From an uncultured Bacillus sp. (lineage in GTDB: Bacteria; Bacillota; Bacilli; Bacillales; DSM-1321), in contig CAKQBC010000199.1 of the NCBI GenBank assembly GCA_934215995.1, forward strand, positions 1 through 5,051: 5,051 bases of DNA, given 5' to 3'. The notes beneath the pieces were generated by a model. That model ran no database searches. It saw only the letters and a list, made by a program, of their open reading frames with translations, and was not told the DNA's origin. Below are positions 1 to 5,051 of the stretch, piece by piece. The translations under genes were made by a program, and so were the position numbers. Position 1 is the first letter of the stretch, and each line of letters begins with the position of its first letter.

Positions 1-74
1 GTCATGCAGACGTTGCCACAGGACGTGGCGTTCTTAGTCTGCGTTCCTTCGTGGGCAAGGCGCTTCCGCTTTTC
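1..74. repeat. Structured intergenic repeat, partial at window edge
   Basis: This non-coding stretch begins directly after the stop codon of the MFS gene. It contains nested inverted repeats. An outer 6-bp arm GCAGAC (6-11) pairs with GTCTGC (37-42). Inside it, GCCAC (15-19) pairs with GTGGC (25-29) around a 5-base loop. A further small GC-rich hairpin, GCG/CGC, lies at 60-69. Read on the minus strand, the part next to the gene is AGCGGAAGCGCCTTG, which resembles the opening of dispersed intergenic repeats that I recall from many Bacillaceae genomes. That recollection has not been checked by a search. The element probably continues left of the window. There is no T-run after the stems, so it is not an obvious terminator for the MFS gene. 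Confidence 0.5.
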
Positions 75-1289
75 TTACGTACTGATCTTTTCTTTTACTT
101 GAGCTTCTGTCCTAAGCTGCCTGAATTTAGCAAAGAATGCTGCCGTCATGATCAGCGACAGTATTCCAAAGATCACGACCATTATCTGAAGGCCGACTGC
201 GTCCAGAAGGAATCCAGTCAGAAGCAGGACAATCTGAAAAGTTACACGGTCAAGCATGTTTCGGAAGGAGAAGAATCTTCCGTGAAATTCCTTTGGCACT
301 CTTGTTTGGAAAATGGTAGCGGCAGTAGGGAAGAAACAGCCGACGGCAAACCCAAAAATAAAGAAAGCCAAGATGGATAGAACAGGCACATCTGCAAAGT
401 ACAGAAGCAGCTGGGATAGTCCGATGATGAAGGAGAAGAAAAACAGGATCGCATAAGGCGAACGTTTTTGGCTGATTTGTTTGACAATGAATGCGCCAAG
501 CATGAAGCCGAGTCCTTCTGCCGTATAGATCAAGCCTTTAATGGATGAGCTTTCCTGAAGCTCACTGATATTAATGACCATTAAGTTAAATCCGCCAAGG
601 AACAGAAGCGGAACCAAGGTTAGGATCAATGTCATAAACACAATGGGCAGACCTTGAATAATCGGGAATACTTCCTTGAATCCTCCGCTGCCTCTGCTTG
701 AGTTTCTTCCTGTGCTTTCCTTTGAGAAGGATTCTTCAAAATCCATAAAAAAGGTGATTATAAAGAGAATCAGATAAGCGACAAGCGAAGCGATGTAAAG
801 CATTGATAATGGCAAGATAACTAACAAAACGCCAGCTAAAGCAGTACCTAATATTCTGGAAAGTGTGGACACATTCATATGGACTCCATTCAGCTGCAGC
901 AGGTCCTTATCTTCCACAACCAGGGGAATGGCAGCCTGCAGAGCTGGAAAATAGAAGGCTGCCGAGATTTGCAGGAATACCAGAAAAATAACCATCCACC
1001 AGACTGACCCGGTTTGTATGGCAATTAACATAAAAACAACGCTCAATGCCCGGGCGAAGCCAGATGCCAGCATGACTGTCTTCTTGCTGATTTGGTCAGT
1101 TATTCTTCCTGCCCAGGGTCCAACAGCAATCCCTGCCAGCAATCCGCCAGCCAAAATAAGCGACTTTAGAAAATCTGAGGGAACCTTTTCCTGCATAAAT
1201 TCCAGATTCCCTATTATACCGAGCCACAAGCCCAGCCCTGCTATAAACTCCCCGGTTAATAAAATCCAAACATTTTTATTTTTCCACAT
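75..1289 (-). CDS. MFS transporter, probable drug/siderophore exporter (DHA3/EntS-like)
   Basis: This is a complete 404-residue integral membrane protein of the major facilitator superfamily, the usual length for a 12-helix member. Helix 1 starts at about residue 6. The motif A loop between helices 2 and 3 is visible at 57-70 (G57, G61, R62, D65, K69, K70). A charged, serine/glycine-rich central loop at about 182-206 separates the two six-helix halves. Features typical of EntS-like exporters are FYFPALQAAIP (112-122) in the first half and the FFPTAATIFQTRVP...HGR segment (319-338) in the second. Such proteins use the proton gradient to export small molecules. The substrate cannot be read from sequence. 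A siderophore or related compound is inferred from the divergent hmoA, the shared Fur-box region and the nearby ferric siderophore permeases. The ATG at 1289 is preferred because later starts would cut helix 1. Its ribosome site is weak (GGGG at 1297-1300, 7 bases upstream). A general multidrug exporter remains possible. Confidence 0.85.
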   Translation of the reverse strand: MWKNKNVWILLTGEFIAGLGLWLGIIGNLEFMQEKVPSDFLKSLILAGGLLAGIAVGPWAGRITDQISKKTVMLASGFARALSVVFMLIAIQTGSVWWMVIFLVFLQISAAFYFPALQAAIPLVVEDKDLLQLNGVHMNVSTLSRILGTALAGVLLVILPLSMLYIASLVAYLILFIITFFMDFEESFSKESTGRNSSRGSGGFKEVFPIIQGLPIVFMTLILTLVPLLFLGGFNLMVINISELQESSSIKGLIYTAEGLGFMLGAFIVKQISQKRSPYAILFFFSFIIGLSQLLLYFADVPVLSILAFFIFGFAVGCFFPTAATIFQTRVPKEFHGRFFSFRNMLDRVTFQIVLLLTGFLLDAVGLQIMVVIFGILSLIMTAAFFAKFRQLRTEAQVKEKIST

Positions 1290-1364
1290 ACTCAGGCCCC
1301 GTTTTCTGATTAGTTCGATAATCTAAAGATACTATAAACCAAGGAAATAATGAATCTATTTTTT

Positions 1365-1394
1365 AAAATAGTTGAAAATGAAAATCGTTATCAA
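1365..1394 (-). promoter_or_regulatory. Candidate minus-strand promoter for the MFS gene
   Basis: Read on the minus strand, TTGATA (1394-1389) is followed 18 bases later by TATTTT (1370-1365). This would be a sigma-A type promoter with a good -35 and a mediocre -10. It would start transcription near 1358 and leave a leader of about 70 bases. Both elements overlap or flank the Fur box at 1374-1392, so one Fur site could silence both directions. A second weak -10-like hexamer, TATAGT (1336-1331), lies closer to the gene but has no good -35 partner. The assignment is tentative. Confidence 0.35.
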
Positions 1395-1401
1395 TTATAA
1401 T
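1372..1401 (+). promoter_or_regulatory. Sigma-A promoter of hmoA
   Basis: A -35 element TTGAAA (1372-1377) and a perfect -10 TATAAT (1396-1401) are separated by 18 bases. Transcription would start near 1408, about 23 bases before the hmoA start codon. The Fur box occupies almost the entire spacer, the classic position for direct repression by ferrous-iron-loaded Fur. Confidence 0.75.
1374..1392. promoter_or_regulatory. Fur box upstream of hmoA
   Basis: The 19-mer GAAAATGAAAATCGTTATC matches the Fur consensus GATAATGATAATCATTATC at 16 of 19 positions by hand alignment. The 7-1-7 core form is TGAAAATCGTTATCA (1379-1393). It lies between the -35 and -10 of the hmoA promoter and overlaps the candidate divergent promoter of the MFS gene. 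This predicts iron repression of hmoA, as known for hmoA in B. subtilis, and perhaps of the MFS gene as well. Confidence 0.8.
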
Positions 1402-1415
1402 AACAGAAAAGAAGC

Positions 1416-1423
1416 AGGGGAGG
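1416..1423 (+). promoter_or_regulatory. Shine-Dalgarno site of hmoA
   Basis: AGGGGAGG ends 7 bases before the ATG at 1431. This is a strong, well-spaced Bacillus ribosome site that fixes the hmoA start. Confidence 0.8.
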
Positions 1424-1430
1424 AACAGAT

Positions 1431-1766
1431 ATGTTTATTCAATTAAAAACGATTACAGTGAAAGAAGGCCATTCAAATAAGCTAGTCGAGCGCTTTGCAG
1501 GGGAAGGAATAATCGAAGAGCAGCCGGGCTTCATTGATTTGAATGTTTTAAAGAAGAAGCAGCGCAGCGGGGACGAAGAAGTGGCTATTATGATTCGCTG
1601 GGAATCGGAAGGAGCCTGGAAGGCGTGGGAAACAAGTGATGTCCATATTGCCGGGCATAAGGCAAACCGCGGCAAGCCGAAGCCGGAATATATTATTGAT
1701 AGCCGTCAGGATGTCTATCATTCATTGGGCCAGAAGCAGTACCGTGAGCCAGCTGAAATTAAATAA
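1431..1766 (+). CDS. hmoA: Heme-degrading monooxygenase HmoA
   Basis: This is a small cytoplasmic protein of 111 residues from the antibiotic biosynthesis monooxygenase (ABM) superfamily with a dimeric ferredoxin-like fold. IsdG/HmoA-type members bind heme and open the porphyrin ring oxidatively to release iron. The N-terminal strand MFIQLKTITVKEG, the segment GDEEVAIMIRWESE (47-60) and the block W66...SDVHIAGHKANRGKPKP closely match B. subtilis HmoA as I remember it. W66 and H76 are ten residues apart, the spacing of the catalytic Trp67 and His77 of S. aureus IsdG. The position equivalent to IsdG Asn7 is Thr7 here, with Lys6 beside it, so the full Asn-Trp-His triad is not conserved. The gene is monocistronic: it has its own promoter with an internal Fur box, a strong ribosome site and a terminator six bases after the stop. 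Its surroundings (siderophore permeases, a possible exporter) support a role in iron supply. Confidence 0.9.
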   Translation: MFIQLKTITVKEGHSNKLVERFAGEGIIEEQPGFIDLNVLKKKQRSGDEEVAIMIRWESEGAWKAWETSDVHIAGHKANRGKPKPEYIIDSRQDVYHSLGQKQYREPAEIK

Positions 1767-1771
1767 AGTGC

Positions 1772-1811
1772 AATGCCCATTCATAAAGGGATTTTTGAAT
1801 GGGCATTTTTT
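1772..1811 (+). terminator. Intrinsic terminator after hmoA, between convergent genes
   Basis: A perfect 12-bp stem is formed by AATGCCCATTCA (1772-1783) and TGAATGGGCATT (1796-1807) around a 12-base loop. It is followed on the plus strand by a T-run (1806-1811). It starts six bases after the hmoA stop and lies 17 bases from the end of the convergent permease gene. On the minus strand the hairpin is followed only by GCACTTTATTT, so termination of the permease operon here would be weaker. Confidence 0.9.
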
Positions 1812-1827
1812 ATGTGATTGTTATCTA

Positions 1828-2859
1828 TTAAGCTTTCAGTCCCGTGCCTTTCCGGGTGAGAAGCATGAAAATCAGATAGGGAGCTCCGATTACGGAGATG
1901 ACGATCCCAACCGGAATATCTGCAGGTGCAAGGAGATTTTTTCCTATCATATCTGCAATGAGAACAAGTGCCGCGCCTATTAGTGCAGCTAAAGGCAAGT
2001 TGCTGAAATAGTTGGGGCCGCAAAGGCGGCGTGCCAGATGTGGCGCCAGGAGTCCAATGAAAGCAATTCCGCCGCCAGCTGCTACACATGCTCCGGCAAG
2101 AGCGGCTGAAAGACAGAGAAGAAGCCGGCGTTCGGATTCGACTCTTAAGCCGAGTGCAACAGGAACTTCCTGTTTGAATTGAAGGATATTCATTGTTCTT
2201 GCTTTTATAAAGGCGACTGGCATCAGAACAAGAATCCAGGGAAGGAGTGCCCACACATACGGCCACTGAATACCCCAGATGCTGCCAGTCAGCCAAATGG
2301 CTGCCTGCTGAAAATCCTTTGGATCCATTTTCAGCTGCAGGATCAGCAGCAAGGCACCGCATAGTGCATTAAATCCAAGGCCAACGAGGAGAAGCCGTTC
2401 CGGGTCTATTCCGCCTTTCCACGAAAATCGATAGATCAGAGCTGCAATGGCGAGTGCTCCGGCGAAAGCAAATACGGGAAGGAAGAACGGTTTTGCCAGA
2501 AGGCTTCCTCCCGATTGCCCGAACAGGTAGATTGAGAGAACAACTGCTAATCCGGCCCCGGCATTAATGCCGAGAATGCCGGGATCAGCCAGTGAATTCC
2601 GGGATAGCCCCTGAAGGATGCTGCCGGAAAGAGCCAGGCCTGCTCCTATTAGAAGGGCAATGATCATTCTTGGCAATCTTAAATGAAGCAGCACGAGCTC
2701 CTGTTTCGGAGTGCCGCTGCCTGAAAGAACAGCCAAAATTTCATTCATTCCTACTGGCATCACACCAATCGAGAGACTTAGCACAAAAGTAACCAGGATA
2801 AGGAATATAAAGGCTGCCATCCAGCCCCGCGATTGGAGTAAAGCCTGTTTCCAATCCAT
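1828..2859 (-). CDS. FecCD-family ferric siderophore ABC transporter permease (second of pair)
   Basis: This is a complete 343-residue membrane permease of the FecCD (BtuC-like) family, normal length, predicted to span the membrane about ten times. It would form one half of the channel that moves a ferric siderophore into the cytoplasm, driven by an ATPase. Visible family landmarks are RLPR (61-64), the segment GSILQGLSRNSLADPGILG (79-97), the ATPase-coupling region GIAFIGLLAPHLARRLCG (264-281) and the C-terminal PVGIVISVIGAPYLIFML (316-333). The usual RNPLADP motif reads RNSLADP, with Ser89 in place of proline. The start ATG overlaps the stop of the upstream permease by one base (TAATG), with a GGGGG ribosome site at 2868-2872, eight bases upstream. 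The two genes should therefore be translationally coupled and make a heterodimer, as in FeuBC or YfiZ-YfhA of B. subtilis. I think the YfiZ-YfhA type most likely, but the exact siderophore is not readable. Confidence 0.9.
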   Translation of the reverse strand: MDWKQALLQSRGWMAAFIFLILVTFVLSLSIGVMPVGMNEILAVLSGSGTPKQELVLLHLRLPRMIIALLIGAGLALSGSILQGLSRNSLADPGILGINAGAGLAVVLSIYLFGQSGGSLLAKPFFLPVFAFAGALAIAALIYRFSWKGGIDPERLLLVGLGFNALCGALLLILQLKMDPKDFQQAAIWLTGSIWGIQWPYVWALLPWILVLMPVAFIKARTMNILQFKQEVPVALGLRVESERRLLLCLSAALAGACVAAGGGIAFIGLLAPHLARRLCGPNYFSNLPLAALIGAALVLIADMIGKNLLAPADIPVGIVISVIGAPYLIFMLLTRKGTGLKA

Positions 2860-3893
2860 TACATATACCCCCTTTTCCTTCTGGACAAATATAAGAAAAA
2901 TGGAACACCGATTAGTGCAGTAACAGCACTGACAGGAGTCTCAAACGGCGGGTTGATCATCCGTGCCCCGATATCTGCCGCTATTAGAAGCAGTGCACCT
3001 GCAATGGCACTAAGCGGGATAAGCCAGCGGTAGTCAGACCCAATCAAAAGCCTGACCATATGGGGAACCACCAGTCCGATAAAGCCTATAGCTCCAGCAA
3101 TGGAAACGGCCGCTCCAGATAATAATATAACCGCTGCAAGCCCGATCCAGCGGACTTTCTGCTGAGATTGACCAAGCCCTGCAGCCACTTCTTCTCCCAA
3201 GGCTAGGATTGTCAGGGAGCGGCTGATCCAAAGGGACAGGAGCAAGCCTAAAAATACGGCGGGAAGCAAAATATACACATGGCGCCATTGTGTTCCTGAA
3301 AGACCTCCGGCAAACCAGAAGCTCAGGTCCTGTGCAGTCTGAAAATAAAGGGCGATGCCGGTTGAAAGAGCGCTGAACAGAGTGCTTAATGCGGCTCCTG
3401 CCAGTGTCAAAGTGACAGGTGATATCCGCTCTTTTGACAGCATGGAGAAAGATAATACAAGCAAGGCTCCAGCAGCGGAACCTGCAAATGACCAGATGAG
3501 CAGAACCCAGTATGAACCGCCGGAAAGAAAAGCAAGTGCAATTGCGATGGCCAGACCCGCTCCATGTGTAATGCCGATTATGGAGGGATCTGCCAGCGGG
3601 TTGCGTGTAATTCCCTGCATAATGGTGCCGGCTACAGCAAGAGCTGCCCCAATAAGTGCCCCGGTCAATGCCCGGGGAAGCCTGACTTCTCTGATAAGCT
3701 GATGTTCAATTTGGCCTCCCTGAAAGGAGACAAATGACTCCCACACCACGGAAGGGGGAATCCAGATTGCACCCAGACCAATCGATGCAAGCAGCCCGAT
3801 AAGCACCAGCACAATTCCTGCCAGGCCACATTTTATAGATTTTTGGTGTACAGGCTGCCTGTGCTCTGTTATGTCAGCTGCGGTTCTGGCCAT
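2859..3893 (-). CDS. FecCD-family ferric siderophore ABC transporter permease (first of pair)
   Basis: This is a complete 344-residue FecCD permease, normal length, and the partner of the gene directly downstream. A short polar N-terminus (1-20) precedes the first helix. Family landmarks are RLPRALTGALIGAALAVAGT (71-90), MQGITRNPLADPSIIG (92-107, with the canonical NPLADP), the coupling region GAIGFIGLVVPHMVRLLIG (267-285) and the C-terminal PVSAVTALIGVPFFLYLSRR (320-339). The protein sits in the cytoplasmic membrane and handles hydroxamate- or catecholate-type ferric siderophores in known relatives. The ATG at 3893 has an AAGGA ribosome site at 3903-3907, nine bases upstream. The gene is the first of a two-gene operon and lies divergent from the AraC-SBP regulator across a Fur box. 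No lipoprotein receptor or ATPase gene is in the operon as far as it can be read, so both must come from elsewhere. Confidence 0.9.
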   Translation of the reverse strand: MARTAADITEHRQPVHQKSIKCGLAGIVLVLIGLLASIGLGAIWIPPSVVWESFVSFQGGQIEHQLIREVRLPRALTGALIGAALAVAGTIMQGITRNPLADPSIIGITHGAGLAIAIALAFLSGGSYWVLLIWSFAGSAAGALLVLSFSMLSKERISPVTLTLAGAALSTLFSALSTGIALYFQTAQDLSFWFAGGLSGTQWRHVYILLPAVFLGLLLSLWISRSLTILALGEEVAAGLGQSQQKVRWIGLAAVILLSGAAVSIAGAIGFIGLVVPHMVRLLIGSDYRWLIPLSAIAGALLLIAADIGARMINPPFETPVSAVTALIGVPFFLYLSRRKRGYM

Positions 3894-3917
3894 TACATTC
3901 AGTCCTTTTCTATGTAA

Positions 3918-3923
3918 ATTTTA
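3918..3923 (-). promoter_or_regulatory. Candidate proximal -10 of the permease operon
   Basis: TAAAAT on the minus strand is a good -10 hexamer 25 bases before the start codon. A 17-base spacer leads back to CGATAA (3946-3941), a poor -35. A poor -35 would fit a promoter that needs an AraC-type activator. In this model the Fur box covers the -35 and spacer. The alternative promoter at 3963-3992 competes with this assignment. Confidence 0.35.
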
Positions 3924-3926
3924 AGT

Positions 3927-3945
3927 GAAAATGATAATCGTTATC
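3927..3945. promoter_or_regulatory. Fur box between permease operon and AraC-SBP regulator
   Basis: GAAAATGATAATCGTTATC matches the 19-base Fur consensus GATAATGATAATCATTATC at 17 of 19 positions by hand alignment. The 7-1-7 core is TGATAATCGTTATCG (3932-3946). It lies 34 bases upstream of the permease start and predicts iron-dependent repression of the uptake operon. Depending on where its promoter lies, the regulator gene may be repressed as well. Confidence 0.85.
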
Positions 3946-3962
3946 GTTCTAATAATCGTAAT

Positions 3963-3992
3963 TAATCTACTATCCTTTCACAGCTTTTGTCA
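3963..3992 (-). promoter_or_regulatory. Candidate distal promoter of the permease operon
   Basis: On the minus strand a perfect -35 TTGACA (3992-3987) is followed after 18 bases by TAGATT (3968-3963), a four-of-six match to the -10 consensus. Transcription would start near 3956, placing the Fur box just downstream of the start site, still a position where Fur can block. It overlaps the leader of the divergent regulator. Confidence 0.35.
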
Positions 3993-4030
3993 ATTCTTAT
4001 TTAAGGAAAAGAAGGGAGTATTTTTTGTAT

Positions 4031-5051
4031 ATGCTGAGCGGCAAACAATTTGAACCGTATAAAATTGCAGTATCAAGCTTGAGAGGGGGATTGTCGAAAA
4101 CCATCAATGAAAATAGCAATGATTTTACAATTATATATATTTCAGCAGGGAAAGGCACAATCGAAACTCGCAATCGCCGGCTGAAGATAGAGGCGGGGAA
4201 GAGCTGCTTTTTCTCGGAAACCGGCATAATTACTTCCGCATCTGCAGACCTGTTAACGGTTTATATACTCACCTGGTCAAAGGATAAAGATGTGTTTTCC
4301 AGGTTTCTTTCCGGGATACTGGCTAATCAGGAGCCATCAAAGATGGTGCCCTTGTGGGAAGAGCTGAGGAAATGGAACAAAGATAAATCGATATCGGCTG
4401 AGTGCCGATTTCAGTCCCAGCTGTGGAATATGATGTCAATTCTGACAGACAGGACAGAAGTAGACGGGATTGAAGAGGCAGTGGACCTGATCAGAAATAA
4501 TCTGTCCCAGCCGGTTACGGTGGCAGAGCTGGCATCTAAAGCAAACATGAGCCCAGTTTCGTTTACCAGGGCCTTTCGAAAACGAACCGGGATGGCACCG
4601 AAGGAATTCCTGAATGGAGAAAGAATGAGAGCAGCCAAACAGCTTATGCTGCAGAAGAAAGGGATTACGGCAAAAGAAGTGGCGCAGCAAATCGGTATGC
4701 AGGATGAGTTTTATTTCAGCCGTCTTTTTAAAATGAAAGCAGGCTTGCCGCCATCTGTATTTATGAAAAGGGCTAAGGAAAGAATTGCGGTAGTCAGTCA
4801 GCTCTTTTTGCAGGACCATCTCCTTTCGCTGGGTGTACAGCCTGTTGCAGCGCCATCCTATCCAACTGTTTATCCTGCCAGCAATGGAGTGCCGAGCTAT
4901 CTTCAAAAAGAATTGGAGGGCACCATGCTCCTTAATGCAGAAAAACCCTTTCAGCCAGAGGCTATTCTCATAACACAGCCTGATCGAATCATAAAGACGC
5001 CTCTGCATAATTATCAGCTCCAAAATGTGCTTCTCTCACAGCAGGAGAAGG
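4031..5051 (+). CDS. AraC-family regulator with fused siderophore-binding domain (Btr-like), 3' end beyond window
   Basis: The reading frame is open from here to the right edge: 340 codons and no stop, so the gene is partial. The N-terminal arm (about 1-110) has a cupin-like stretch at 32-62 (FTIIYISAGKGTIETR...AGKSCFF), typical of AraC sensors. The DNA-binding domain has two helix-turn-helix units, VTVAELASKANMSPVSFTRA (162-181) and ITAKEVAQQIGMQDEFYFSR (212-231), the second leading into the AraC signature that ends in GLPPSVF. From about 251 (RIAVVSQLFLQDHLLSLGVQP) the sequence turns into a periplasmic-binding-protein (TroA/FecB-like) domain. This is the architecture of B. subtilis Btr, a cytoplasmic activator of the feu genes that binds ferric bacillibactin. 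Btr is about 530 residues long as I recall, so roughly a third is missing here. The protein probably senses a ferric siderophore and activates the divergent permease operon (inference). The ribosome site AAGGGAG (4012-4018) is 12 bases from the ATG; an in-frame TTG at 4025 is 6 bases away and would add two residues. Confidence 0.88.
   Translation, partial: MLSGKQFEPYKIAVSSLRGGLSKTINENSNDFTIIYISAGKGTIETRNRRLKIEAGKSCFFSETGIITSASADLLTVYILTWSKDKDVFSRFLSGILANQEPSKMVPLWEELRKWNKDKSISAECRFQSQLWNMMSILTDRTEVDGIEEAVDLIRNNLSQPVTVAELASKANMSPVSFTRAFRKRTGMAPKEFLNGERMRAAKQLMLQKKGITAKEVAQQIGMQDEFYFSRLFKMKAGLPPSVFMKRAKERIAVVSQLFLQDHLLSLGVQPVAAPSYPTVYPASNGVPSYLQKELEGTMLLNAEKPFQPEAILITQPDRIIKTPLHNYQLQNVLLSQQEK

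Noticed and set aside
1772..1811. Treating the hmoA terminator as fully bidirectional
   Set aside because: The stem is perfect, but the minus-strand side lacks a continuous T-run (GCACTTTATTT), so efficient termination of the permease operon is not supported by sequence alone.
1781..2362. A 193-codon minus-strand open frame overlapping the second permease in another frame
   Set aside because: It has low-complexity Ser/Cys/Arg composition and no family resemblance, and it lies entirely across a well-supported FecCD gene and the terminator.
3355..3702. A plus-strand open frame opposite the first permease, and similar frames at 51-380, 1018-1326 and 1636-1983
   Set aside because: They are antisense or out-of-frame shadows of the permease, MFS or HmoA genes, without motifs or convincing start signals.
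3968..3973. TACTAT as the -10 of the AraC-SBP gene promoter
   Set aside because: No acceptable -35 lies 16-18 bases upstream; the nearest TTATCG is 21 bases away. The promoter of this gene remains unassigned.
3987..3992. TTGTCA on the plus strand as a -35 for the AraC-SBP gene
   Set aside because: The bases 16-18 positions downstream are the purine-rich ribosome site region, with no -10-like hexamer.
4436..5023. A 195-codon minus-strand open frame opposite the AraC-SBP gene
   Set aside because: The plus-strand frame has clear AraC and binding-protein motifs. The antisense product has no recognisable family, many Cys/His/Arg residues typical of shadow frames, and no good ribosome site was noted.

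Overview
The window looks like a chromosomal iron-acquisition locus from a low-to-moderate GC Gram-positive bacterium of the Bacillaceae. The evidence is Bacillus-type Shine-Dalgarno sequences, an HmoA-type heme monooxygenase, FecCD permeases, an AraC regulator carrying a C-terminal siderophore-binding domain (the B. subtilis Btr arrangement), and two near-consensus Fur boxes. I cannot name the species. No RNA gene, insertion sequence, CRISPR array or phage gene is visible.

Layout, left to right. Bases 1-74 hold a structured, inverted-repeat-rich sequence that resembles the dispersed intergenic repeats of Bacillaceae. A 12-helix MFS exporter follows on the minus strand (75-1289). A 141-base divergent promoter region with a Fur box separates it from hmoA (plus, 1431-1766), which ends at a strong intrinsic terminator (1772-1811). 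Two translationally coupled FecCD siderophore permease genes converge on that terminator from the right (minus, 3893 to 1828). A second divergent region with a Fur box (about 3894-4030) separates them from a plus-strand AraC-family regulator with a fused periplasmic-binding-type domain. The regulator is cut off by the right edge of the window after 340 codons.

How the genes probably work together (inference). Under iron limitation Fur leaves both boxes. The permease pair is then made and imports a ferric siderophore, HmoA releases iron from heme, and the MFS protein may export a siderophore or related compound. The AraC-SBP protein probably senses the imported ferric siderophore and activates the permease operon. 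No substrate-binding lipoprotein and no ATPase for the importer lie in the window, so these must be encoded beyond the right edge or elsewhere. In B. subtilis the ATPase YusV serves several such permeases.

Every complete gene belongs to a known family. I found no convincing undescribed system. The points most worth a second look are the regulatory architecture of the two divergent regions, the regulator fusion, the orphan permease pair, the HmoA active site and the repeat at the left edge.
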